A stretch of DNA of 64,000 nucleotides, from assembly GCF_034932105.1 (NCBI RefSeq), contig NZ_JAYGIG010000012.1, positions 1 through 64,000 on the forward strand, written 5' to 3'. The translations under genes were made by a program, and so were the position numbers. Shown here piece after piece: positions 43,620 to 52,601 of this stretch (position 1 is the first letter of the stretch; each line of letters starts with the position of its first letter). This stretch comes from Leptothoe sp034932105 (lineage in GTDB: Bacteria; Cyanobacteriota; Cyanobacteriia; Phormidesmidales; Phormidesmidaceae). Under the pieces are notes generated by a model. It ran no database searches, was not told where the DNA came from, and was given only the letters and a program-made list of their open reading frames with translations.

Positions 43620-44582
43620 ATGGACCAATCTCAGCAATCAACCGCAATTGTCACCGGGGCCTCTGCCGGCGTTGGCCTCTATGCAGCAAAGACATTGGCC
43701 GAACGGGGCTGGCACGTGGTGATGGCCTGTCGCAACCTGCCTAAAACTGAAAAGGTGGCGAAGGAAGTCGGCATGGCCGATGGCACCTACACCATCATGA
43801 AGCTGGACCTGGCTAGCTTAGATAGCGTCCGGAGCTTTGTAAATCAGTTTCGGGCCAGTGGTAAAACCCTAGACTCCCTGGTGTGCAACGCGGCGGTATA
43901 TCTGCCCCTGTTGAAGGAGCCCCTGCGTAGTGAAGAGGGCTACGAGCTGAGCATGGCTACGAATCATCTGGGCCACTTTCTGCTGTGTAACCTCATGCTG
44001 GAGGACTTGAAAAAATCTTCCCATCCCCGTCTGGTGATTCTGGGTACGGTAACGGCGAACCCCAAGGAACTGGGGGGCAAGATCCCATTCCCCGCCCCGC
44101 CGGACCTGGGCAACTTGGAAGGGTTCGAACAGGGCTTCAAGGCTCCTGTGACCATGGCCAATGGCAAAAAGTTTAAGCCGGGCAAGGCCTATAAGGACAG
44201 TAAGCTGTGCAACGTGCTGACTATGCGGGAGCTGCACCGGCGCTATGGCGACTCGACCAATATTGTATTTAGCTCGCTCTATCCTGGCTGTGTGGCGGAA
44301 ACCCAACTGTTCCGCAATCACTATCCTGCATTTCGCACCATTTTCCCCTGGTTCCAAAAGAACGTTACTAAGGGCTATGTGACGGAAGCATTGGCTGGGG
44401 ATCGGGTGGCGGCGGTGGCGGCTGATCCTGGCTATGAGCAGTCGGGCTATTACTGGAGCTGGGGCAACCGTCAGCAGGAAGGGCGAAAGTCCTTTGTGCA
44501 GGAAATGTCGAACGAGGCCCTGGATGATGTGAAGGCCCGTCGGCTGTGGGAGCTGAGTGAGAAGCTGGTGGGGTTGGCTTAG
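43620..44582 (+). CDS. por: Light-dependent protochlorophyllide oxidoreductase (POR)
   Basis: A 320-residue short-chain dehydrogenase that reduces the C17-C18 double bond of protochlorophyllide with NADPH and light, the penultimate step of chlorophyll a synthesis. The NADPH motif TGASAGVGLYAAK is at residues about 13-25, the catalytic Tyr191 and Lys195 lie in KAYKDSKLCN, and the conserved Cys are in VVMACRNL and LYPGCVAETQLF. The POR-specific extra loop (about residues 145-185) is present. Length matches cyanobacterial POR (about 322). ChlB of the light-independent enzyme is encoded 12 kb away. A tandem repeat array begins 17 bases after the stop. Confidence 0.97.
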   Translation: MDQSQQSTAIVTGASAGVGLYAAKTLAERGWHVVMACRNLPKTEKVAKEVGMADGTYTIMKLDLASLDSVRSFVNQFRASGKTLDSLVCNAAVYLPLLKEPLRSEEGYELSMATNHLGHFLLCNLMLEDLKKSSHPRLVILGTVTANPKELGGKIPFPAPPDLGNLEGFEQGFKAPVTMANGKKFKPGKAYKDSKLCNVLTMRELHRRYGDSTNIVFSSLYPGCVAETQLFRNHYPAFRTIFPWFQKNVTKGYVTEALAGDRVAAVAADPGYEQSGYYWSWGNRQQEGRKSFVQEMSNEALDDVKARRLWELSEKLVGLA

Positions 44583-44598
44583 AAAACTTTTTGCCCAT

Positions 44599-45381
44599 AG
44601 CGTTAGTGGGTGACCCACCCCGTTGCCCCTCCCAGGAGGGGAGAGTTTTTGGCTGGTTGCATAGAAAGGTGGTTTAGAAGCTTGGTTTTGCTCTGCAGCT
44701 GAGGGGGAAACCTGCCATGATAGGCACTTATTCAGGGGCTTCAGTTCGGGCTCATTAGCGCTAGTGGGTAACCCACCCCGTTGCCCCTCCCAGGACGGGA
44801 GAGTTTTTGGCTGGTTGCATAGAAAGGTGGTTTAGAAGCTTGGTTTTGCTCTGCAGCTGAGGGGGAACCTGCCATGATAGGCACTTATTCAGGGGCTTCA
44901 GTTCGGGCTCATTAGCGCTAGTGGGTAACCCACCCCGTTGCCCCTCCCAGGAGGGGAGAGTTTTTGGCTGGTTGCATAGAAAGGTGGTTTAGAAGCTTGG
45001 TTTTGCTCTGCAGCTGAGGGGGAACCTGCCATGATAGGCACTTATTCAGGGGCTTCAGTTCGGGCTATCAGCGCTAGTGGGTAACCCACCCCGTTGCCCC
45101 TCCCAGGAGGGGAGAGTTTTTGGCTGGTTGCATAGAAAGGTGGTTTAGAAGCTTGGTTTTGCTCTGCAGATGAGGGGGAACCTGCCATGATAGGTACTTA
45201 TTCAGGGGCTTCAGTTCGGGCTATCAGCGCTAGTGGATAACCCACCCCGTTGCCCCTCCCAGGAGGGGAGAGTTTTTGGCTGGTTGCATAGAAAGGTGGT
45301 TTAGAAGCTTGGTTTTGCTCTGCAGCTGAGGGGGGAACCTGCCATGATAGGCACTTATTCAAGGGCCTTAGTTCGGGCTCA
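44599..45381. repeat. Five tandem ~157-bp repeats downstream of por
   Basis: Units begin at about 44599, 44757, 44914, 45070 and 45226, the last ending near 45381, and are nearly identical. Each opens with two hairpins (GTGGGTAACCCAC and CCCCTCCCAGGAGGGG), then GAGTTTTTGGCTGG, and continues with about 100 bases of unique sequence containing GGTGGTTTAGAAGC and CTGCCATGATAGG. No frame runs through the array. The first hairpin plus T run could act as a terminator for por, repeated five times. This is not a CRISPR array, because there are no variable spacers. Confidence 0.95.
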
Positions 45382-45501
45382 TCTATAACTCATCTATAAA
45401 CAGATCCCTAAAAAATGGCTTGCCTGGGGTTACCTCTAGTACTATGGCTGGCGGACCGTTATGGTCCTTAACCCAACGCAGTTTTAGAGCAGGACATCTC
45501 C

Positions 45502-46374
45502 ATGGCCCAGGCAGACATTGGCATCATCGGCGGCAGCGGTCTTTATAAAATGGATGCCCTGACGGATGTGGAAGAGATTACGATCGATACGCCCTTTGGT
45601 AAACCCTCCGATGCGTTGATTTGCGGCCAGCTGGATGGTACGCCTGTGGCTTTTTTGGCCCGCCATGGCCGGGGCCATAGTCTGATGCCGACGGAACTGC
45701 CGTTTCGGGCTAATGTCTATGCCATGAAAAGTCTGGGGGTGAAGTACCTGGTGTCAGCCTCGGCGGTGGGCTCCCTGAAGGAAGAGGTGAAGCCGTTGGA
45801 TATGGTGATTCCGGATCAGTTTATTGATCGGACTAAGGACCGGGTGGCGACATTTTTTGGTGAGGGCATTGTGGCCCATATCTCCTTTGGGGATCCGATT
45901 TGCAAAAATCTGGCGGCACTCCTGGGGGATGCGGTAGAAAGCCTCGATTTGGCAGGGGTGACCCTCCACCGAGGGGGCACCTATGTGTGTATGGAGGGCC
46001 CGGCGTTTTCCACTAAGGCGGAATCCCATCTGTATCGCAGCTGGGGGGCTACGGTAATTGGCATGACCAACCTGACAGAGGCTAAGCTGGCGCGGGAGGC
46101 GGAGATGGCCTATGCCACTTTGGCCATGGCAACGGACTATGACTGTTGGCACCCGGACCATGACAGTGTGACGGTGGAAATGGTAATTGGCAATTTACAA
46201 AAGAATGCGGTGAATGCCCAGTTGGTGATTCGAGATGTCGTACGACGACTGACGGAGAATCCGCCGTCTTCAGAGGCCCATTCTGCTTTGCAATATGCGG
46301 TGATTACTCCCTTGGCTACGGCACCTGCTGCAACAAAGGCTAAGTTGGGTCTTTTGTTGGATAAGTATATGTAA
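45502..46374 (+). CDS. mtnP: S-methyl-5'-thioadenosine phosphorylase
   Basis: A 290-residue purine nucleoside phosphorylase-fold enzyme that splits methylthioadenosine with phosphate into adenine and methylthioribose-1-phosphate, feeding methionine salvage. Diagnostic parts are IGIIGGSGLY at the N-terminus, the phosphate-site FLARHGRGHSLMPTELPFRANVYA-type region (about residues 52-75), YVCMEGPAFSTKAES near 160, and the purine-site IGMTNLTEAKLAREAE with Asp in MATDYDCW. It starts at an ATG after the repeat array; a hairpin follows the stop. No other salvage genes are adjacent. Confidence 0.93.
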   Translation: MAQADIGIIGGSGLYKMDALTDVEEITIDTPFGKPSDALICGQLDGTPVAFLARHGRGHSLMPTELPFRANVYAMKSLGVKYLVSASAVGSLKEEVKPLDMVIPDQFIDRTKDRVATFFGEGIVAHISFGDPICKNLAALLGDAVESLDLAGVTLHRGGTYVCMEGPAFSTKAESHLYRSWGATVIGMTNLTEAKLAREAEMAYATLAMATDYDCWHPDHDSVTVEMVIGNLQKNAVNAQLVIRDVVRRLTENPPSSEAHSALQYAVITPLATAPAATKAKLGLLLDKYM

Positions 46375-47058
46375 GGTGGATAAGAATATGTAAGGGTCTG
46401 TAGTTGTTATTACAGACCCTGTGTGGTAGAGGTGAAAAAGTGAAGGAGTAAAGGGGCAGAGGGGACAAAGGTAATAGCCTGCCCAGGGGACCGCTATTTG
46501 TTGACATCTGGCAGTTTTTGCCGGTAATGAGTCGGGTTGAAACTCAGGATGGATAAAATGTCCTTGGGTGCATATTTTTGCGTTGTGAACCTTAGAACCT
46601 TATATGGGCTAGACCCTTTTCAGTCTTTTTAGGACTATTTCTGGGCTTTTTGGCCCATTGATGTGGTTGGGATGAGACTTGTGATCTATGGTTGATTTTT
46701 CGGATGGATCATTGCTCAATGATACAGATTATTGGGGTATGGTCCCAAGGATTGTAGTATCGAGTAAATTCATTCTTAGACAACCTTAATATGGACGGTT
46801 CGCTCATTTTCCAAATATAGAGGTTCTAAATTCTGACATCTACTGTGGATAGTATGTTCAAAATTACGAGTACCACATCGGTGGGTTTCTCTCTAGTGAA
46901 ACACACTAAATATAGTTATCGACGAACCTTGGGTCAATAGATAAAGAGGAAGATCTATCGGGTTTGCTAGTTGCTCAACTCATTTCGACCCATTGCGGTT
47001 GTGGGCTTCCTGACCGCCTAATAACTAAATAGGCCGATTGTTAGTCGGACATCTACCG
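46375..47058. other. Intergenic region, 684 bp
   Basis: Apart from the hairpin at 46393 nothing coding is evident. A purine-rich run (GTGAAAAAGTGAAGGAG) lies near 46431. The sequence is AT-rich towards the next gene. Confidence 0.5.
46393..46420 (+). terminator. Hairpin after mtnP
   Basis: A 10-bp perfect stem (AGGGTCTGTA / TACAGACCCT) with an eight-base loop starts 19 bases after the stop. There is no T tract behind it, so it may be a transcript-end stabiliser rather than a rho-independent terminator. Confidence 0.55.
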
Positions 47059-47814
47059 ATGATGAATGTTTTAGAGACAATCAATGCATTGGAAGCGGGT
47101 GATGTAGCATCCCCGTTAGACTTAGTTTCTTCGGTCGAGGATGTAGTATCTTTTGCTGTACCTGCGGCGGGGCAGGCCATTGCTAAGGAAGATGCGATTC
47201 TGCCCATGGCCGATGGGACAGGGGGCCGTTGGCTGTTGTGTAATGGCAATTTTGAAGCTGGTTTTGCCCATTGGGTCACCTTGGAAGGGACGGAGCGGAT
47301 ATCCCAGACGGATGGCGGCAGGGCAGCTCTGGTACTCTCGACGGTGGATAGTGGGACGACTCAGAATGTCAGGGTTGCCCCTGGACGAATTTATCGGCTG
47401 ATGGGCTATGGCTACTCCACATCCCAGGAATACAGCTCCTTTGGCATGACGTTTTTTAATGCAAAGGGGAGTTTTTTAGCCCGGACTGATGTGGGTCGGA
47501 TTGATGCGGTGAAGTGGCATGACTATTTTGCGGGTGCGATCGCACCCGCCCAATCCGCCTATGTCCAAATCTGGACCTACCAGAGCTTTAACCATGGCCA
47601 CACCTACATTGACGGCCTCACCTTCCAGCAGATCACCCCTGACGATATCCCCCCGCGCGCCCTTAAGCGGTTTACCTTAGTCAATCAACCTTTGGACCCC
47701 ATGGACAATACATTTTCCTTTAGCCCCTCTGAAATGGCTATAGGAAACCATATCGGCCCTAAGGTTTACCAATCGGGTCAAGAATGTCAAGATAACGTTG
47801 GTCACATTGGCTAG
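47059..47814 (+). CDS. Carbohydrate-binding-module-like protein of unknown role
   Basis: About 251 residues. The first 60 form a helical, acidic lead-in without signal peptide. Residues about 63-200 look like a CBM4/9-type jelly roll: NGNFEAGFAHWVTLEG, then TTQNVRVAPGRIYRLMGYGY and AYVQIWTYQSFNHGHTYIDGL, the classic 'N-G-x-F-E-x-G-xx-x-W' opening and a final strand with IDGLTF. Such folds bind sugars or mediate adhesion. ATG at 47059 or 47062 is favoured; a TTG at 47038 is less likely. A HIP1 octamer interrupts the sequence in frame. It stands alone with long flanks. Confidence 0.6.
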   Translation: MMNVLETINALEAGDVASPLDLVSSVEDVVSFAVPAAGQAIAKEDAILPMADGTGGRWLLCNGNFEAGFAHWVTLEGTERISQTDGGRAALVLSTVDSGTTQNVRVAPGRIYRLMGYGYSTSQEYSSFGMTFFNAKGSFLARTDVGRIDAVKWHDYFAGAIAPAQSAYVQIWTYQSFNHGHTYIDGLTFQQITPDDIPPRALKRFTLVNQPLDPMDNTFSFSPSEMAIGNHIGPKVYQSGQECQDNVGHIG

Positions 47815-47957
47815 GATTGATAAATATTCCTAAAAAAGCCCCTAAAAAGGCCGAGGTTACCTAACCTCCGTGACCTGCAACGATCCTGCTAATTTTCTAC
47901 CCTTGGGGAATTGGCTAAGGACAGTTGCTATGGATAGAGACGTTTCTGGAACCCATT

Positions 47958-48545
47958 ATGACCGGTGAACTTGGTTACTCCCTACCCCCAGCCGTTCGTC
48001 GAATTGCCAATAACTTTCGCCTAGTGGGCTGGCTCAGCTTTTGGGTCCAAATCGTTAGTGGTGTAATCGCCACCCTGTTATTTGTTACCTCTCTGTTAGG
48101 GCTACAGTCGGTCACTAATCGGGGGGGCGGGGCTGAAAATGCTGCAGCAGGCGGCGGCTTTCTGCTGGCGGCCCTAGGACTGGTAGCCGTCTATGTCGGT
48201 GCATTTTGGGCGTTTCAATATACCCTCTTTGCCCGCAAACTCAAATCCACCAATCCGGACCTGCGACCCAAACCTAAGGCCGCCGCTAAGATCATCGCCA
48301 CAGGCTTGGTTATCAGCATACTAGGTATGTTTTTTGGTTTGCTGGGGGCTGGGGGCGTAGTGGGGGCCTTGATGCTCAAGGTGATTTCCCAACCCCAGGG
48401 CAATGTGGCCCTCGCAAACCCTTCCCTGGCAGTGGAGCCCCTGGATGTGTTTTTGGTACAGTCCACCGTTAATACTTTGATTTCCCATTTTGCGGGTCTG
48501 GTGGGGTGCTTGTGGCTGTCGCGGACGATTAATAAACAATCTTAG
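47958..48545 (+). CDS. DUF3611 membrane protein
   Basis: A 195-residue protein with four transmembrane helices. MTGELGYSLPPAVRRIANNF and FRLVGWLSFWVQIVSGV at the start are the DUF3611 hallmark, found in cyanobacteria and in plastid proteins of plants. The last helix ends GLVGCLWLSRTINKQS. The ATG at 47958 matches family starts; the frame opens 11 codons earlier. Function unknown; a thylakoid or envelope location is inferred from the plant relatives. Confidence 0.88.
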   Translation: MTGELGYSLPPAVRRIANNFRLVGWLSFWVQIVSGVIATLLFVTSLLGLQSVTNRGGGAENAAAGGGFLLAALGLVAVYVGAFWAFQYTLFARKLKSTNPDLRPKPKAAAKIIATGLVISILGMFFGLLGAGGVVGALMLKVISQPQGNVALANPSLAVEPLDVFLVQSTVNTLISHFAGLVGCLWLSRTINKQS

Positions 48546-49045
48546 GCCAGCGTTTAGAAAGGAGGCAGTGGAGAAAGGAAGAAAGGGGGAAGGGGAGCCA
48601 TTGCTGCTTAGGAGAAAATCAAGGCTAATAGACTTTAGGAAAGGGCTTCAATTCTGGTGTAGTTCCACTAGGCCCCCAAAGGGTCAATTCTTTGACAGGG
48701 TTTGAGTGTCTAGATCGACCAGTCTCCAGGTTGGCACCTCCACAACCGCCATTTGGCCTGGCCTGGCTAGAGTAGACATAGCCCCCTATGTTCCTGGGAG
48801 TTACACCATGCAAAAAGGTCCATGCAGCCGTATTTGGTTGCTCTATCTTCAAGGCCGACTTTCCCCAGCACAGGTGCTGGCATTGTGTAAGCTAGCTAAT
48901 GAGAACAGAGAGCGCACCCTTAACCATGACCATCCCCCATCCGCCGCCTAAGTTCAATTCCCTTCCCCTTTCTCCCTTCCTTTTTCCCCCTTCCCCCCTG
49001 CGCCCCTGCTTTCCCTGGCCGCATCCTTCCCAGCTCCCTACATAA
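48546..49045. other. Intergenic region with purine and pyrimidine tracts, 500 bp
   Basis: A purine-only run at about 48556-48597 and a pyrimidine-only run at about 48957-49010 are roughly inverted relative to each other. Between them is a GTG-started forward frame of 81 codons (48706-48951) with no ribosome site and no recognisable sequence, which I do not call as a gene. Confidence 0.5.
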
Positions 49046-49897
49046 GTGCAAACCTCCTTAACAGACCGCATCCCAGCGCCGACGCTGGTCCTGCTGGCGG
49101 GATTCACGGTGCAGTTGGGTTCGGCCCTGGCCAAGTCCGTATTTGAGCTGGCAGGCCCCCTGGGTACGGTATTTTTGCGGGTCTTCCTATCGGCAGTGTT
49201 GCTGTTGGTGCTGTGGCGACCGCGTTGGCAGGGGGCTCGTAACCACTGGCCCCTGGTGCTGGCCTATGGTGGTGCGCTGGCCCTAATGAACACTTTGTTT
49301 TATTTAGCTATCGACCGGGTTCCCCTGGGGGTGGTGGTGGCGATTGAATTTACCGGCCCCCTGGGACTGGCGGTGATTAAATCGCGCCGCTGGTTAGATG
49401 TGCTGTGGGTGACCCTAGCGATGTTTGGCGTCATCCTGTTAGCACCGCTCCAGGGCAGTGGGCTGGACCCGCTCGGGTTAGGCTTCGCCATCCTGTCTGC
49501 CCTCGCCTGGGCCGGGCATATTTTGCTGACCCAGGCGACGGGGGAAGTGGTACCTGGCTTGGAAGGACTGGCCTGGGGCATGGTCTTTGCCTCAATTCTA
49601 CTGCTGCCCATGGGAGTGGGGGCAGCGGGGACGACGTTGTTGGATTGGCGGTTGCTTGCGATCGCAACCGCCGTGGCCGCCCTCTCCTCCGTCACCTATG
49701 CCCTAGAAATGGTGGCCCTGAGGCGGCTACCGGTAAATGTGTTCGGGGTGTTGCTCAGTGTGGAGCCCATGCTGGCCGCTGCCGCTGGATTTTTGGTATT
49801 GGGTGAAACCTTGACGGTACGGGCGATGGCAGCGGTGGTGTTAATTTCCATCGCGGCGGCGGGCGCTGCTAAGTACGGCATACCAGAGGTGGAATAA
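49046..49897 (+). CDS. EamA/RhtA-family transporter
   Basis: A 283-residue ten-helix drug/metabolite transporter, closest in pattern to RhtA, which exports threonine and homoserine in E. coli. Two EamA halves are seen: AGFTVQLGSALAKSVFELAG to GVILLAPLQG, and GLGFAILSALAWAGHILLTQ to the end. EFTGPLGLAVI and LLSVEPMLAAAAGFLVLGE are the conserved loops. The start is GTG at 49046, after a pyrimidine tract and without a good ribosome site. The last 12 codons and the stop are the first copy of a 37-bp repeat that continues three more times downstream. Confidence 0.88.
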   Translation: MQTSLTDRIPAPTLVLLAGFTVQLGSALAKSVFELAGPLGTVFLRVFLSAVLLLVLWRPRWQGARNHWPLVLAYGGALALMNTLFYLAIDRVPLGVVVAIEFTGPLGLAVIKSRRWLDVLWVTLAMFGVILLAPLQGSGLDPLGLGFAILSALAWAGHILLTQATGEVVPGLEGLAWGMVFASILLLPMGVGAAGTTLLDWRLLAIATAVAALSSVTYALEMVALRRLPVNVFGVLLSVEPMLAAAAGFLVLGETLTVRAMAAVVLISIAAAGAAKYGIPEVE

Positions 49898-50031
49898 CGG
49901 TGGGCGGGCGCGGCTAAGTACGGTATACCAGAGGCGGAATAACGCGGGCGGGCGCTGCTAAGTATGGCGTACCAGAGGCGGAATAACGGCGGGCGGGCGC
50001 TGCTAGGTACGGCATACCGGAGGCGGAATAA
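49861..50031. repeat. Four copies of a 37-bp repeat derived from the EamA gene end
   Basis: Copies at 49861-49897, 49906-49942, 49949-49985 and 49995-50031, each starting GGGCGC and ending in GGAATAA, with 6-9 bases of GC between them. The first copy encodes the C-terminal AAKYGIPEVE and stop of the transporter; the others repeat that coding end, including the stop codon, with three to five changes each. Confidence 0.95.
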
Positions 50032-50034
50032 TCA

Positions 50035-50062
50035 AAAAGCCCTGGCAAATGCCAGGGCTTTT
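50035..50062. terminator. Bidirectional rho-independent terminator
   Basis: A 12-bp perfect stem (AAAAGCCCTGGC / GCCAGGGCTTTT) with loop AAAT, placed between the convergent EamA and nucleotidyltransferase genes. Confidence 0.92.
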
Positions 50063-50129
50063 GGGTGCACTTTTTTGGGCAGGAAGGTGGGTATTGCCCA
50101 CCCTACGTTACCGGCCTAAACCGTAGGGT

Positions 50130-51296
50130 TCATACCAAAGCTTCGTTCAGCAATTCGGTAATAGCCCGATGCTCAATCGGGGGCTCCGACAGGACCGCTT
50201 GACGAGTATCGGTGATCAACCAATCGAGGGCGGCCTCTTGCATATCGATGGAGGCACCGGTCTTATCCACACAGAAGCGACCAAACACCAGCTTATCGAT
50301 CAGCCTTACCCCAGGACCAATGCGAGAGTATTCAAAGATCACGCTCTTGTCCACCACGGCACCGCTACAGATGCAACAGTTGGGACCAATCATGCTGGGA
50401 CCGATGATGGTAGTATCGTCTTCGATTTTGGCCATACCACCGATATAAACCGGGCCTTGAATATCAATTTTGTCCCAGTTTGCCTGCACATTTAGACCGA
50501 CGAACACCCCAGGCTTTACTTCCTGGCCAGGAATGCTAACGCCCTTAACTTGACCGGTGAGGACATCTTGAATGGCCTGCCAGTAGTCGGGCACCTTCCC
50601 AATGTCCACCCACTCAAAGTCCATTCTGATGCCGTAGAACGCTTCCTTCGCTTCAACCAGTTTGGGGAACAGGTCACCACCAATGTCAAACTCTTGGCCG
50701 GAGGGAATGTAATTAAAGATCTCCGGTTCAAAGATGTAAATACCGGTGTTGATATCGGTACTGAGGGCTTCTTCGACCGTGGGCTTTTCTTGGAAGGACT
50801 GGATGCGACCCGTGTCGTCAGTCACTACCACACCATAGCTAGGCACCTGCATCAGGGGCACCGACTTCATGACGATGGTGGCGATGGACCCCTTTTCCTT
50901 GTGCTGTCGGACCGCTTCCGTCAGGTCCAGATCGATCAGGGCATCACCGCACAGCACAACGAAGGTATCGTCAAAAAACGGAGAGAAGTCTTGAATCTTG
51001 CGCATACCACCCGCAGAACCCAGGGCATCACCCACCAATTCCCCGTCGGTAATGCGGCCCTCAAAGGAATAGGCTAGTTCTACACCAAAGCGCTGACCAT
51101 CGCGGAAATAGCCTTCAATTTCATTGGCCAGGTGGCTGACATTGGCCACGACCTGATTGAATCCGTGCTGTTTGAGTAGCTCCAATAGGAACTCCATCAC
51201 TGGCTTTTGCAGGATGGGGATCATCGGCTTCGGAATAGTGTAGGTGATTGGGCGTACACGAGTACCTTTCCCTGCGGCCAAGATCATGGCTTTCAT
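50130..51296 (-). CDS. NDP-sugar pyrophosphorylase (sugar-1-phosphate nucleotidyltransferase)
   Basis: A 388-residue enzyme, MKAMILAAGKGTRVRPITYT at the start with the GxGxRxxPLT-like signature and Lys in IPKPMIPILQKPVMEF. The Rossmann catalytic domain spans about 1-235 (VLCGDALIDLDL metal site, SFQEKPT, DINTGIYIF, FEWVDIGKVPDYW). A left-handed beta-helix follows (about 250-340, hexad repeats such as IDIQGPVYIGGMAKIEDDTTI). This is the architecture of GDP-mannose and glucose-1-phosphate pyrophosphorylase relatives; the nucleotide and sugar cannot be fixed by reading. It would supply activated sugar for surface polysaccharides. It is monocistronic, with ATG at 51296. Confidence 0.9.
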   Translation of the reverse strand: MKAMILAAGKGTRVRPITYTIPKPMIPILQKPVMEFLLELLKQHGFNQVVANVSHLANEIEGYFRDGQRFGVELAYSFEGRITDGELVGDALGSAGGMRKIQDFSPFFDDTFVVLCGDALIDLDLTEAVRQHKEKGSIATIVMKSVPLMQVPSYGVVVTDDTGRIQSFQEKPTVEEALSTDINTGIYIFEPEIFNYIPSGQEFDIGGDLFPKLVEAKEAFYGIRMDFEWVDIGKVPDYWQAIQDVLTGQVKGVSIPGQEVKPGVFVGLNVQANWDKIDIQGPVYIGGMAKIEDDTTIIGPSMIGPNCCICSGAVVDKSVIFEYSRIGPGVRLIDKLVFGRFCVDKTGASIDMQEAALDWLITDTRQAVLSEPPIEHRAITELLNEALV

Positions 51297-51737
51297 AAAT
51301 GTTCTCTCTAGTCCTTAGTTAACAGCTAAAAAGTAAAAATAAACGGATATCACTGGATGATTCCGTCACAACAGCAAACGCTGGGCTCTAAATCTATTAC
51401 TAAACCTACTAATCTAAATTTAAGTTAGGTGATCAGAGCTGTACCAAAACAAACTTCAGAAGCATTCTAAAATTTGCAATTGATTACCGAAGTTAGTCTG
51501 GCAAAGCCAGAAATAAGAACATCGGCAACGTCAAGATATTAACAAGAGGCGTTTACAGTATACCCACGCATATAGATGCTCTTCATCGATGCCTCACAGT
51601 GGCCAGGAAAATATTGATTTTTGTATATTTGTATCCTAGCTTGACACTTACAAAATATCTTTCATTACGGATGTCTGACGCCTATTCATTTGTTCCAATG
51701 CCCCTGGCTTGATCGGTCCTTAATCCGACAGCACGTA
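51297..51737. other. Intergenic region, 441 bp
   Basis: Upstream of the nucleotidyltransferase and downstream of scpA. AT-rich, no gene or repeat recognised. Confidence 0.55.
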
Positions 51738-52595
51738 TTAATCCGGCAATACATAGGCGGGCACATCGGCCATGGTGACTTCGTTTAACTGTCTAATTTT
51801 GAGGTCACGGTAAAAGCGGTCCTGGGCTAGCTCTACCTTAGACTGGGAGGACAAAAATAACAGCCCCCAAAATACGCCAACTTTTTCATGGCGATAGTCT
51901 TCGTCGGTTAATTCTGTCGTAATGGGGCCGCCGAGGATAGCGGGGCGGAAGTGGGCCCAATGTTCTAGCAGGCGCTCAAAGTCCATCCAGTCAATGGCAC
52001 TTTCCAACTCTTCCCAATATTGATCGAGGAATGTGGAGAGGGCGTCGGCAATTTCCGATAGGTTTTCCTGGTGGGCCAGCTGGGCGATGGTGCTGATGGC
52101 TTTGCTTTTGGAGTGGGGTTTTGCACCCCGGTGGCGATTGCGCGGCGTTGGGTTGGCCATGGCCACGGCCATCATTTCCAACTGGGCGATCAGCTCCTGT
52201 AGGGTTACCTGCCGTTTTTCCGGGGGGTTGGCTACCGCCCGGCGGTGAATATAGTGTTCTAGGTTGCGGGGTAGGCGTTTGGCATAGCCCTGGGGTTCAA
52301 AGGATTCTTCGGGTTCCTCAAACTCGGTGACTTCCTCTTCGATTTCGGTGCGGATCAGGGTGTCGGCTTTGAGCAACACCAGCATGGCGGCATAGAGAAA
52401 GGCCTGGCCCGATTCGGACAGATTTTTTTCGTAGGGGGAACGGCCGTTGGTGTCGGTTGGGGGTTCCTGCTCCTTGAGGCTTTTGAGAAACCGATCTACC
52501 ACATCAATCACGTTGACATCCCACGGGTCAATTTCGCCCCGTTCGGATAGGTCAATGAGAAATGCGATCGCACGTTGAGCTAAGGAATTAGCCAT
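51738..52595 (-). CDS. scpA: Segregation and condensation protein A (ScpA kleisin)
   Basis: About 285 residues. ScpA bridges the SMC ATPase heads and binds ScpB in the bacterial condensin. The N-terminal part (AIAFLIDLSERGEIDPWDVNVIDV-type region, FLYAAMLVLLKADTLI) is the SMC neck-binding module, and the C-terminal winged helix contains KVGVFWGLLFLSSQSKVEL-type sequence and RDLKIRQ. A middle acidic linker (TEFEEPEESFEPQ) is usual in cyanobacteria. ATG at 52595 is used; a GTG two codons upstream is equivalent. scpB and smc are not in the window. Confidence 0.9.
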   Translation of the reverse strand: MANSLAQRAIAFLIDLSERGEIDPWDVNVIDVVDRFLKSLKEQEPPTDTNGRSPYEKNLSESGQAFLYAAMLVLLKADTLIRTEIEEEVTEFEEPEESFEPQGYAKRLPRNLEHYIHRRAVANPPEKRQVTLQELIAQLEMMAVAMANPTPRNRHRGAKPHSKSKAISTIAQLAHQENLSEIADALSTFLDQYWEELESAIDWMDFERLLEHWAHFRPAILGGPITTELTDEDYRHEKVGVFWGLLFLSSQSKVELAQDRFYRDLKIRQLNEVTMADVPAYVLPD

Positions 52596-52601
52596 GGCCA
52601 C

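Noticed and set aside
43869..44618. 249-codon reverse frame over por
   Set aside because: Antisense shadow of por; no ribosome site and no recognisable domain, whereas por is complete.
44599..45381. Tandem repeats considered as a CRISPR array
   Set aside because: Units are 157 bp and identical throughout, with no variable spacers and no cas genes in the window.
48706..48951. 81-codon forward frame starting at GTG
   Set aside because: No ribosome site, no recognisable sequence, and it ends in the pyrimidine tract region; coding not supported.
49861..50031. 37-bp repeats considered as a CRISPR array
   Set aside because: Spacing is only 6-9 bases and the first copy is coding sequence of the EamA gene.
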